From an uncultured Prevotella sp. (GTDB taxonomy: Bacteria; Bacteroidota; Bacteroidia; Bacteroidales; Bacteroidaceae), in contig CALZXH010000003.1 of the NCBI GenBank assembly GCA_945830055.1, positions 1 to 64,000 of the forward strand: a stretch of DNA of 64,000 nt, given 5' to 3'. This document shows positions 1 through 7,277 of this stretch, one piece after another. The stretch's first letter is position 1, and every line of letters begins with the position of its first letter. Position numbers and translations under genes: made by a program. The notes beneath the pieces are model-generated. The model saw only the letters and a list, made by a program, of their open reading frames with translations, ran no database searches and was not told the origin of the DNA.

Positions 1-108
1 AAAGGTCGTGCAGAAGGACTGGAGAAAGGGCGTGCGGAAGGACGTGCAGAAGGACTGGAGAAAGGACGTGCAGAAGGGCGTGCAGAAGGGCGTGCGGAAG
101 GACAAGCG
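1..108 (+). repeat. 12-bp-period coding repeat (GRAE / GLEK units)
   Basis: The DNA is built of near-identical 12-bp units of the form GGACGTGCAGAA or GGACTGGAGAAA, encoding GRAE and GLEK in frame. The array continues upstream of the window. Copies differ mostly at third positions (gga/ggg, gca/gcg), so it is a somewhat aged array in which unit number could still change by slippage without breaking the frame. Confidence 0.8.
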
Positions 109-219
109 GAAAAAACAATTGAAATCGCCCGAAAAATGAAGTCAAAAGGATTCTCCGTAGCTGATATTTCTGAGATGATTGGTTTGACAGAAGAGGAGAT
201 AGAGGCTTTATTCAGGTAG
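1..219 (+). CDS. Rpn/PD-(D/E)XK nuclease-family transposase-like protein, C-terminal part
   Basis: The reading frame is open from the first base of the window, so only the last 72 residues are seen. They consist of a charged tail of GRAEG/GLEKG repeats (residues 1-36 of the fragment) followed by a short helical segment, KTIEIARKMKSKGFSVADIS, ending in a GLTEEEIEALF motif and a TAG stop. This arrangement (low-complexity 'GRAEG' linker, then 'A..M...G.....I...TGL..EEI..L') is typical of the C-terminus of the Rpn family of recombination-promoting nucleases/putative transposases, common in multiple copies in Bacteroidales. The nuclease core lies outside the window, so activity cannot be judged. 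Family assignment rests on the tail only. Confidence 0.7.
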   Translation, partial: KGRAEGLEKGRAEGRAEGLEKGRAEGRAEGRAEGQAEKTIEIARKMKSKGFSVADISEMIGLTEEEIEALFR

Positions 220-250
220 GTTCTGTTAACAGGACAGCAGGAAGTATTTT

Positions 251-332
251 AGGCACGGATTACACGGATTTTTAAGGCGCAGCCTATTACTTTTTATGCA
301 CGGAAAACACGGATTACATGGCCTCCGTGCCT
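251..332. repeat. Intergenic 'CACGGATTACACGG' repeat element bounded by a 9-bp inverted repeat
   Basis: AGGCACGGA at 251-259 is exactly complementary to TCCGTGCCT at 324-332. Inside lie two partial direct copies of a GCACGGATTACACGGA-like word (253-268 and 299-322). No reading frame is visible. It looks like a degenerate small intergenic repeat of the kind scattered through Bacteroidales genomes. That recurrence is from general knowledge; there is only one element in this window. Confidence 0.5.
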
Positions 333-334
333 GA

Positions 335-372
335 AGAAGGGTGCCTCACTTATCCCGTGAGGGCACCCTTCT
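335..372 (-). terminator. Hairpin downstream of the beta-helix lipoprotein gene (candidate terminator)
   Basis: AGAAGGGTGCCTCAC (335-349) pairs with GTGAGGGCACCCTTCT (357-372), leaving one unpaired base and a 7-nt loop. It lies 32 nt beyond the stop of the minus-strand gene ending at 405. No clear U-run follows on that strand, so termination is likely but not certain. Confidence 0.5.
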
Positions 373-404
373 CGGCTACTGAATAAATCTATGATGGAAG
401 ATGC

Positions 405-2006
405 CTATTTCTTGGCTCCGAAGAACTTCTGGGGAGCATCGGCGGTATAGGTCTTGCCGCCCACGCTGAGGGAGGTCTTCACTATCGAGGTGAGGCCCGT
501 GCCGTCGGTGGCTCCGTCGGGCAGAGAGGTGGCGGTGAAATCCCACGACGGGTCATAGTCGGCATTGTCGAGCTTGTTGGTGTCGAGGGGATAGTTGGTG
601 AACTTCACCCCGAGGTCGTTGGCCGACTTGGCTATCAGACTGTGGGCATCCACAGCATCGGCGTAGTTCTTGTTGGAGACATAGTTGAGGTAGGGAACGG
701 TGGTCTTGTCGTCGATGTCCTGCTGCAACGCGCTGACGATGCTGCCGGCGGCATAGCAGTTGTAGTCGATGACCGACTTGTCGTCGCATCCATCTTTCAC
801 TCCCGGAGTGCCCCACTTGGGAGCCTGGGCGCGATACTTACAGTTGACCATGAGGTTGTTGAACAAGTTGACGAGGATGTTCTTCTCAACGTAGATGCAA
901 CCGCCCTTGGTGCCGTCGCGACGCCATCCTGCATTGATGATGGTATTGTTGTATGCCACACACTTGGCCTGGGAGCGACCGGCTGCATCGTCCTGCCCGG
1001 AACTGGAGAGCTTCAGACCATTGGTGTTGGGACTGTACATCACGTTGTACGCAATGACGGTGCTTGTTCCTGCCTTCACGTTGACTGCCTCACCGCCTGT
1101 GGCCCCGTTGCCCGAGAAGGTGTTGTGGGTGATGATGGCATTTCCGCCCTGCATATAGATACCGTCGGCAAATCCGTTGCGGATGGTGCAGTTGGTGACA
1201 ACCAACGAACCCTTGAACTGCGGACCGGTGGTTATCTGCACACCGTAATCCTCACCGGCGGTGTAAATACCCGAGGTGACGGAGGGAGAGGTCTCGATCA
1301 TCGCACTTCCCGCATATTCAATGATACAGTTGTCAAACAGAGCCTCGGCATCAGCAGCAGTGTTGTTGAGCATGAAACCTCCCCACAGATTCTTGCAATC
1401 GGTGACGTTGGAATACTTGCGCTCATTTGCCGGAACAGAGAAGATAATGGGTGCTTCGGCCTTGCCACGGCAATAGATATTGCCATCCACGGTGAACTCG
1501 ATACCGGCTCCCGAGGCATCAGACGAATTGAAGATAACCTCTACGCCCTCCTCGATGGTAAGGCTCTTGCCAGCAGGTACCTTCAGCTGACCTGTCACGG
1601 TGACAGTGGTATAGGCTTCCCATGTGCCGCTCACCTCGCCCGATGCTTTCATGGCCTTGTTGCTGACACTGATGCTGAGTGTTTTTGCCAGCGACGGCAT
1701 GGCCGACGGTGTGGCGGTGATGGTGGCAGTGCCGGGCTTGAGGGCTGTCACCACGCCATTGGCAACGGTAGCGACAGCCTCGTCGGAGGAAGTCCATGTG
1801 ACGGTCTTGTCCTTCACGTTATCGGGGAAGAACTGGGCTGTCACGCTGAGTATCTCACCCGGAGTGAGCGTAGCCGCTGTCTGGTCGATTGTAAACTTGC
1901 TGAGAGTCACATCAGCAGAATCGTCATCGCTGCTGCAAGATGTCATTGTCGCTGCAGGCATAATTGTTATTGCCATTGCAGCCAAAAATCCAAATAATTT
2001 TTTCAT
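405..2006 (-). CDS. Surface lipoprotein with Big_2 Ig-like domain and right-handed beta-helix
   Basis: A 533-residue lipoprotein. The signal peptide ends in a lipobox TMTSC (Cys24) followed by SSDDD, an acidic run that in Bacteroidota favours surface display. Residues about 34-115 form a bacterial Ig-like (Big_2) domain ('TLSKFTIDQTAATLTPGE', 'VTWTSSDEAVATV'). From about 125 to 470 there are repeated short strands with N/D/G turns ('IITHNTFSGNGA', 'VVTNCTIRNGFADGI') typical of a right-handed parallel beta-helix, a fold of carbohydrate-active or binding proteins. No catalytic motif of a known lyase or hydrolase is recognisable. It is the last gene of the minus-strand operon, 29 bp after the TonB receptor, so it probably binds or presents that receptor's ligand. 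The specific ligand is not evident. Confidence 0.8.
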   Translation of the reverse strand: MKKLFGFLAAMAITIMPAATMTSCSSDDDSADVTLSKFTIDQTAATLTPGEILSVTAQFFPDNVKDKTVTWTSSDEAVATVANGVVTALKPGTATITATPSAMPSLAKTLSISVSNKAMKASGEVSGTWEAYTTVTVTGQLKVPAGKSLTIEEGVEVIFNSSDASGAGIEFTVDGNIYCRGKAEAPIIFSVPANERKYSNVTDCKNLWGGFMLNNTAADAEALFDNCIIEYAGSAMIETSPSVTSGIYTAGEDYGVQITTGPQFKGSLVVTNCTIRNGFADGIYMQGGNAIITHNTFSGNGATGGEAVNVKAGTSTVIAYNVMYSPNTNGLKLSSSGQDDAAGRSQAKCVAYNNTIINAGWRRDGTKGGCIYVEKNILVNLFNNLMVNCKYRAQAPKWGTPGVKDGCDDKSVIDYNCYAAGSIVSALQQDIDDKTTVPYLNYVSNKNYADAVDAHSLIAKSANDLGVKFTNYPLDTNKLDNADYDPSWDFTATSLPDGATDGTGLTSIVKTSLSVGGKTYTADAPQKFFGAKK

Positions 2007-2035
2007 AATCAGTCTATTTAAATTTTACATAATTC

Positions 2036-4729
2036 CTAAAGTTTCCACCTCACTCCAGCCGTGAGGCTTATCCCGTTCTTTTCCTCGCGCTCCACCACGC
2101 CTCCGTCGTATCTGCGCACATTCTGGAGCGTGGCATTGCGATCGTTGGCATTGTAGTAGCGGATGAGCGACGAGTTGAGCAGGTTCTGGGCCTTGGCAAA
2201 TACACTCAAGCCGCACTTGAACTTCTTCTCCACACTCGCATCGAGCTGAACAAGAGGGGCATCCCAACGGTCGTTCTCATAGAAGCGTTCGATAACGGCA
2301 ATGCGCTTACCCGTGTATGAGGCAGCTATCTGTGCATCCCATCCCCGCTTGGCATCCTTGAAGAGCAGCGAGCAGTTGAAGACGTGGGCTGCCTGACCGA
2401 AGAGCGGACGGCTCTGGTCGGCATGTTCGGTGTATATACTGCCATCGGCCGCCGTCAGTTCTTGCAGTTTGGTGGTGGTGATTTTCGAGTGGGTGTAGGT
2501 ATAATTGGCCTTGATGCCAAACCAGTTGAAGTATTTCATCACATCTATCTCCACGCCCCAGTTGGTGGCATTGCCATAGTTTCCAGAGGTATAGAACGTT
2601 TCCTGTCCGATGGCAGTCATACCATATTCTATTGGGTCGTGGATATCCTTATAGAACACACACACCATGAACTGTTCGCTCTGTCTGGGGAAATACTCAT
2701 AACGCAGGTCGAAGTTGTGTGCCACGGTGTGTTGCAGCTCCGGATTTCCACATTCGTTGTAATCCTCATTGATGATGTGGTAAGGCACTATCTCAAAGAA
2801 GCTCGGTCGGTTGATGGCCTTGTAATAGGAAAGGCGGAGGTTGGCATTTCTGTGCACGTTCCATTTGACATGAGCATCGGGCAGAAGGTCGGTATAGTTC
2901 TGCTCTCCTTGGTTGGCATTGCCCTCAGTGGCATGGAAGAGGGTGTAGCCCTGATTGGTGTGTTCTGCGCGCAATCCTGCCACCACCTGCCACTTGCCTG
3001 CATTGAAAGTCAGCTTGCCATATCCCGCACCTATGCGCTCCGTGGCGTCGTAGTTCATCGGATCGGTAAGGCTGTAGCTCTTCAGACGAAAGGAAATCTC
3101 GTCGTAGTTTGTCCAATCCTTGTCCTTAAACTGGTCGTAGGGCGACTCCTTGCCTGCATCATAGGGTTGGAAGGTGTATTCGTGGTAGAAGCTGTTGCGC
3201 TTCTTGTCGCGATACATGCCTCCTGCGGCAATGTCGAGAGAGCGGTTGCCGAGCTTTAGCAGATACGAGAGGTCGAGATGTCCCGCAATGTCGCGGTCGG
3301 AATTGTGCTCCCAGCGGCGTATGGCACCCACATTCTTGTTCACCCATACGGATGTGGCGCCGCTGTTGTTGTTAAGTTGTATCTGCGTGTTGTCGGGAGT
3401 TTGCTGCCTTGCCTCGGCAATGTTGGCTCCCCACTTGATGGTGAGGGCGTCGCGGTTGAGCAGTTTATGCTCGCCGAGGAGCGAGACATTGGCAATCGAT
3501 TGGCGTTGCCATCTCAATCGGATGGTCTCGTCATTCTCACTGAAGGCATCGCGCACCTGTGCATTGCGAAAATCCATGTATCCGCCATAAAGCGCCACCT
3601 TATGCTTCTGCGTGATGTAGTAGTCGAGTTTGAGATGAGCGCCCAGCCTTGTCTGGTTTTCAGAGAAATAGCGGTTGGTGACACGCTGTATGCCGTCGTT
3701 GTCGGCGGTGGAGTCATACATGTCGCTCGTCTTTCCCTTGTTGGCATTGCGGAAACTGAGGGCAGCCATAAGACCGAGATGATTGTCGAAGAAGCGGTCG
3801 CCGTATGCGAAGCCGGCTGCAATGTCGGGCAGCGGTTTGCGTTGCTTCACGCGAAGGCTCTTCATCGAGAAGTCGCTCTCGTCGGTAGGATAGCCGTTGC
3901 CATAGCGTTCGTTAGGGCTGTCCTTGACAATGTCGCCATGGGCAAACGACTGAAAATCATTGTTAAGGAAATGGGTATTGTAACCCGTCTGCACGTTCAC
4001 GGTGAGCAGCCGCTGCTGGGGAGCATCCTTCATCACCATGTTCACTGCACCTCCGATGCCGTCGCCCTCCATATCGGCAGTGAGCGACTTGGTCACTTCG
4101 AGACGGTCGAGCAGTTCGGAAGGAAAGATGTCGAGCGGCACAAAACGGTTCTTGCTGTCAGGACTTGGAATCTTCAATCCGTTGACGAGGGTGTAGTTGT
4201 AGCGTTTGTCCATTCCACGCAGGATGGCATACTGTCCCTCGCCCGAGCTGTTGCGCTCCATCGTCACGCCGCTCATACGCTGGATGACGTTGGCCACGGT
4301 GAGGTCGGGTGAGAGTTCGATAGCCTTGGCACTCATCACGTTGACCACATTGAGCGACTGGCGTTCAAGGTCGCGGGCGCCCACCTCCGAGCATCCCGTA
4401 TTCTCAGCCACGATGACCACCTCTCCCAGCGCCACGGCATCTGCCTCCATGTCAATCCTGAGATCGTTGTCGCTGTCGCTCACCGTAATCTCCTTCGCCT
4501 TGTAACCGATACAGGTGCATACGAGGGTACAGGGAAGGCGGTTGAGCTGCAGCTGGAAACTGCCGTCGAGTCCTGTGGCTGTTCCCTTTGACTTCACGCC
4601 CTTGACCATCACCAGCGCGCCGATGATCTCCTCACCTGATTGCAGGTCTTTGATCTTTCCCTTGACGAGTCTTGCCTCCACGTGCTGAAACAGGAGCAGG
4701 AAAGACAGCAACATCAACAGTGTTCTCAT
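2036..4729 (-). CDS. TonB-dependent outer-membrane receptor (no partner SusD)
   Basis: An 897-residue receptor. A signal peptide (residues 1-19) is followed by a carboxypeptidase-regulatory-like beta-sandwich (about 21-105), a plug domain (about 125-235; 'VIQRMSGVTMERNSSGEGQY', 'ILRGMDKRYNYTLVNGL', 'GAVNMVMKD') and a 22-strand barrel to the C-terminus, which ends in the aromatic/hydrophobic strand 'LTAGVRWKL'. It imports a ligand across the outer membrane using TonB energy. There is no SusD gene beside it, so it is not a classical glycan SusC. It overlaps the upstream phosphatase gene by 4 bp (ATGA at 4726-4729), indicating translational coupling. The context suggests uptake of a phosphorylated compound or the product released by the phosphatase; this is inference. 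Confidence 0.9.
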   Translation of the reverse strand: MRTLLMLLSFLLLFQHVEARLVKGKIKDLQSGEEIIGALVMVKGVKSKGTATGLDGSFQLQLNRLPCTLVCTCIGYKAKEITVSDSDNDLRIDMEADAVALGEVVIVAENTGCSEVGARDLERQSLNVVNVMSAKAIELSPDLTVANVIQRMSGVTMERNSSGEGQYAILRGMDKRYNYTLVNGLKIPSPDSKNRFVPLDIFPSELLDRLEVTKSLTADMEGDGIGGAVNMVMKDAPQQRLLTVNVQTGYNTHFLNNDFQSFAHGDIVKDSPNERYGNGYPTDESDFSMKSLRVKQRKPLPDIAAGFAYGDRFFDNHLGLMAALSFRNANKGKTSDMYDSTADNDGIQRVTNRYFSENQTRLGAHLKLDYYITQKHKVALYGGYMDFRNAQVRDAFSENDETIRLRWQRQSIANVSLLGEHKLLNRDALTIKWGANIAEARQQTPDNTQIQLNNNSGATSVWVNKNVGAIRRWEHNSDRDIAGHLDLSYLLKLGNRSLDIAAGGMYRDKKRNSFYHEYTFQPYDAGKESPYDQFKDKDWTNYDEISFRLKSYSLTDPMNYDATERIGAGYGKLTFNAGKWQVVAGLRAEHTNQGYTLFHATEGNANQGEQNYTDLLPDAHVKWNVHRNANLRLSYYKAINRPSFFEIVPYHIINEDYNECGNPELQHTVAHNFDLRYEYFPRQSEQFMVCVFYKDIHDPIEYGMTAIGQETFYTSGNYGNATNWGVEIDVMKYFNWFGIKANYTYTHSKITTTKLQELTAADGSIYTEHADQSRPLFGQAAHVFNCSLLFKDAKRGWDAQIAASYTGKRIAVIERFYENDRWDAPLVQLDASVEKKFKCGLSVFAKAQNLLNSSLIRYYNANDRNATLQNVRRYDGGVVEREEKNGISLTAGVRWKL

Positions 4730-5703
4730 TTCAATCTCTCAACCTTATGTATAACATTTCCCGCCTTGTCAATCATATAGAGGCAGAGCTTTTGCTTGGT
4801 GGCGCTGACCACCGAGAAGCCCTCGGAGAGAGAGCAGAACAGGGTGCCCTCGACAGGACTCACCTTGCGGGCCAACGAGGCGGAGGAGTTGACCACATAG
4901 TCGATACCGTCGGCGCCGCGGCGGATATGCTGGAAGTTGTGGATATGTCCGCATACGTACATCGCAACCTTTTGCCGGTGGCGTTGCAGAATGGGAAGCA
5001 GTTGTGCCTGCATATCCGTCTGTTCGATGATATCCTTCTTGGTCTGTGCATACATGGGGTGATGGCCCACCACGATGACCCAATCCTCCTTGGCCTCGCC
5101 GAGGGTCTTATCTATCCATGCCAACTGGGCATCCACATCCTGTGCATCGACGTCGGGATAGGTGGCGCTGTGGTGATAGCGGTTGATGAGCGGAGTGGTG
5201 TCGATGAGCACTAATCTGACGCTGACACCATTGTCTTCATACACCTTAGTATAATAACGTCCGCCCATAGTCCATCTGCGCGACACGTTGCGGTAGTCGA
5301 GCACCGCCTGCGTGTTGCCGCGGTATTCGTGATTGCCGAGAACGGGCAACCATGAAATCATAAGTTCGGGATGAGAGTAGATCAACTCGTAGTTGGTCAT
5401 CCAAAGAGGGTCTTGTGTCGAGGCCACACCTTCGAAGTGATGGATGTCGCCGGCTGCTACAACAGCCTCAGGACCAATGCTCCCTGCCATTTCGCCCATC
5501 AGTTCGGCAACGGGCTTCTGCTCGTAATAGCCGTTGCGGCCGAGGTCGTTGGCGATAAAGAGGTTGACATCGCCCTTCATGGTCCTCCACTCTCCGGGAG
5601 TCTGGGCGTGAACAGCGATATTCAGTAACACGGATGCCGCTATCGCAAGAAGGATAATCAGCATGTTGCGCTTGGCGCGTTTGGATTCGAATGTAATGTC
5701 CAT
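4726..5703 (-). CDS. Purple-acid-phosphatase/TRAP-like metallophosphoesterase, exported
   Basis: A 325-residue exported calcineurin-fold phosphoesterase with an N-terminal signal/anchor helix (about 14-33). The five metal-ligand blocks are visible in order: NDLG (Asp53), GDIHH (Asp86), GNHEY (Asn124), VVGHH (His214) and GHIH (His253, His255). Layout and length match tartrate-resistant (purple) acid phosphatases rather than other calcineurin-like enzymes. The Tyr of the canonical GDxxY block, which gives the purple Fe(III) charge transfer, is His89 here. An upstream in-frame codon at 5748 would put the start above the promoter-like box at 5731-5738, so the ATG at 5703 is preferred. It heads an operon with the TonB receptor and probably cleaves phosphate from nutrients in the periplasm. 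Substrate unknown. Confidence 0.8.
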   Translation of the reverse strand: MDITFESKRAKRNMLIILLAIAASVLLNIAVHAQTPGEWRTMKGDVNLFIANDLGRNGYYEQKPVAELMGEMAGSIGPEAVVAAGDIHHFEGVASTQDPLWMTNYELIYSHPELMISWLPVLGNHEYRGNTQAVLDYRNVSRRWTMGGRYYTKVYEDNGVSVRLVLIDTTPLINRYHHSATYPDVDAQDVDAQLAWIDKTLGEAKEDWVIVVGHHPMYAQTKKDIIEQTDMQAQLLPILQRHRQKVAMYVCGHIHNFQHIRRGADGIDYVVNSSASLARKVSPVEGTLFCSLSEGFSVVSATKQKLCLYMIDKAGNVIHKVERLK

Positions 5704-5730
5704 AAAATAACAGTCTTTTGTTTTCGGGTG

Positions 5731-5758
5731 CAAAGTAACTGCCTTCACATTACAACAA
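5731..5758 (-). promoter_or_regulatory. Candidate promoter of the phosphatase/TonB operon
   Basis: On the minus strand TTACTTTG (5731-5738) matches the Bacteroidota -7 box TAnnTTTG at 7 of 8 positions. TTG triplets about 17-20 nt further upstream (5753-5758) could serve as a -33 element, though spacing is slightly short. It lies 28 nt before the preferred ATG at 5703. Confidence 0.5.
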
Positions 5759-5840
5759 GACTACAAAACGGTCAAAAGGAGGATACGAAGCCGTTACAAT
5801 CCGGTAAACGATACAATCCGTCATTTTTTCGTGAAAATAT

Positions 5841-5871
5841 TTTGCAGTTTAAAACTAATTGCCTACTTTTG
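5841..5871 (+). promoter_or_regulatory. Promoter of the trp operon (-33 TTTG, -7 TACTTTTG)
   Basis: TTTG at 5841-5844 and TACTTTTG at 5864-5871 are separated by exactly 19 nt, a full match to the Bacteroidota housekeeping-sigma consensus TTTG-N19-TAnnTTTG. Transcription should begin around 5876-5880, about 15 nt before the leader peptide and about 195 nt before trpB. Confidence 0.85.
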
Positions 5872-5891
5872 CCAACGAAAAGAAACAATAG

Positions 5892-5960
5892 ATGCACATG
5901 AAACAGATGAACAGCATATTTTGGTGGCACCGCTCGGAGTTAGAAACAACCGCGAGTTAA
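5892..5960 (+). CDS. trpL: trp leader peptide with tandem Trp codons
   Basis: A 22-codon reading frame (22 residues plus TAA at 5958-5960) begins about 15 nt after the predicted transcription start; internal ATGs at 5898 and 5907 are alternative starts. Its C-terminal part reads FWWHRSELETTAS, with tandem TGG codons at 5922-5927. Tandem Trp codons in a tiny frame between a trp promoter and an intrinsic terminator are the hallmark of ribosome-stalling attenuation: scarce Trp-tRNA stalls the ribosome and prevents termination at 5998-6032. The last codons (5949-5956) are themselves the antiterminator strand, so a ribosome that reaches the stop codon covers it. Not experimentally shown here, but the arrangement is internally consistent. 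Confidence 0.85.
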   Translation: MHMKQMNSIFWWHRSELETTAS

Positions 5961-6010
5961 GTTGCCGTATATATATTGTTCACAGCATACCATCCATCAG
6001 GCTCGTCGGT
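5933..6010 (+). promoter_or_regulatory. Antiterminator elements of the trp attenuator
   Basis: Segment 2, ACCGCGAG (5949-5956), can pair with CTCGTCGGT (6002-6010) as two 4-bp helices with one bulged U. That uses the left arm of the terminator (5998-6008), so the two structures exclude each other. Segment 1, CTCG (5933-5936), just after the Trp codons, can instead pair with CGAG (5953-5956) and release the terminator. A ribosome stalled at 5922-5927 would cover segment 1, as in classical attenuation. Confidence 0.65.
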
Positions 6011-6032
6011 CAACGGCGGGCCTGGTTTGTTT
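5998..6032 (+). terminator. Intrinsic terminator of the trp attenuator
   Basis: CAGGCTCGTCG (5998-6008) pairs with CGGCGGGCCTG (6014-6024) over 11 bp, two of them G-U, around a 5-nt loop. It is followed by GTTTGTTT (6025-6032). It sits between trpL and trpB, 40 nt before the trpB start, where termination would shut off the whole operon. Confidence 0.85.
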
Positions 6033-6071
6033 AAGACAACATACAGAACTGAAAGAAAACAACATACACAC

Positions 6072-7277
6072 ATGAAAAGCTATTTGGTTGACGACAAAGG
6101 TTTTTACGGAGAATATGGCGGGGCATACGTACCGGAAATACTGTATGCCACAGTAGAGAACCTCAGAAAACAGTATCTCGACATCCTGGAGACCAAGGAG
6201 TTTCAGGACGAGTATGCTGCCCTGCTCAGAGACTATGTGGGGCGCCCGTCGCCCCTCTACTACGCCAGGAGGATGAGCGAGAAGTACGGTTGCCACCTGT
6301 ATCTGAAGCGTGAGGACCTGAACCATACGGGTGCCCACAAGATCAACAACACCATCGGACAGATACTGCTGGCCAAGAAGATGGGCAAGACAAGAATCAT
6401 CGCCGAGACGGGTGCCGGACAGCACGGAGTGGCTACCGCCACCGTATGCGCGCTGATGGACATGCCCTGCGTGGTATATCAGGGGGCACTCGACGTGGAG
6501 CGGCAGAGCACCAACGTGGAGCGCATGAAGATGCTGGGGGCTGAGGTGAGACCCGTGACCTCGGGCAACGCAACCCTGAAAGACGCCACCAACGAAGCCA
6601 TCAGAGACTGGTGCTGCCACCCCTCTGACACGTTCTATATCATCGGTTCTACGGTGGGACCCCACCCCTACCCCGACCTGGTGGCCCGGCTGCAGAGCGT
6701 CATTTCCAAGGAAATCAAGGAACAGCTGATGGAGAAGATAGGGCGCGACTATCCCGACTACCTCATGGCTTGCGTGGGGGGCGGCTCCAACGCGGCGGGC
6801 ACGGTCTATCATTATGTAGATGACGAGCACGTGGGCATTATCCTGGCTGAGGCAGGAGGCAAGGGGGCTGACAGCGGGCATACGGCTGCCACCATACACG
6901 CAGGTAGCATGGGCATACTGCACGGGGCACGCACCCTGGTGATGCAGACGGCAGACGGACAGATAGTGGAGGCGGAGAGCATCTCGGCAGGACTGGACTA
7001 TCCGGGCATCGGTCCCATGCACGCCAATCTGGCCAAACAGCGCAGGGCAACCGTGCTGAGCATCAACGACGACGAAGCTGTAAGGGCAGCCTACGAACTG
7101 ACCCGACTGGAGGGCATCATACCCGCCTTGGAGAGTGCCCACGCCATCGCGGCGCTGGACAAGGTGAGGTTCAAGCCCGACGACGTGGTGGTGCTTACCG
7201 TCAGCGGCAGGGGCGACAAAGACGTAGAGACCTATCTGGCAAACAAGAACATGACTAACCTGACTACACGACCATGA
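6072..7277 (+). CDS. trpB: Tryptophan synthase beta chain
   Basis: 401 residues, full length. TrpB condenses indole with serine to give tryptophan, using PLP. Residues 83-93 read LNHTGAHKINN, with Lys90 as the PLP Schiff-base lysine, and the phosphate-binding loop GGGSNAAG is present further on. An in-frame ATG at 5976 would add 32 residues that run back through the attenuator terminator and have no family counterpart. The ATG at 6072, giving MKSYLVDDKGFYGEYGGAYV, is the family start. It is the first structural gene of the operon, separated from its partner trpA, which is last. The stop overlaps the trpE start (ATGA, 7274-7277). Confidence 0.97.
   Translation: MKSYLVDDKGFYGEYGGAYVPEILYATVENLRKQYLDILETKEFQDEYAALLRDYVGRPSPLYYARRMSEKYGCHLYLKREDLNHTGAHKINNTIGQILLAKKMGKTRIIAETGAGQHGVATATVCALMDMPCVVYQGALDVERQSTNVERMKMLGAEVRPVTSGNATLKDATNEAIRDWCCHPSDTFYIIGSTVGPHPYPDLVARLQSVISKEIKEQLMEKIGRDYPDYLMACVGGGSNAAGTVYHYVDDEHVGIILAEAGGKGADSGHTAATIHAGSMGILHGARTLVMQTADGQIVEAESISAGLDYPGIGPMHANLAKQRRATVLSINDDEAVRAAYELTRLEGIIPALESAHAIAALDKVRFKPDDVVVLTVSGRGDKDVETYLANKNMTNLTTRP

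Noticed and set aside
642-1997. Long plus-strand frame opposite the beta-helix lipoprotein gene
   Set aside because: Antisense shadow: composition follows the third-codon bias of the minus-strand gene, no signal peptide or family motif, no promoter or start context.
5831-6034. 67-codon frame in the trp leader
   Set aside because: It begins upstream of the predicted transcription start and is in a different frame from the Trp-codon leader peptide, with no supporting motif.
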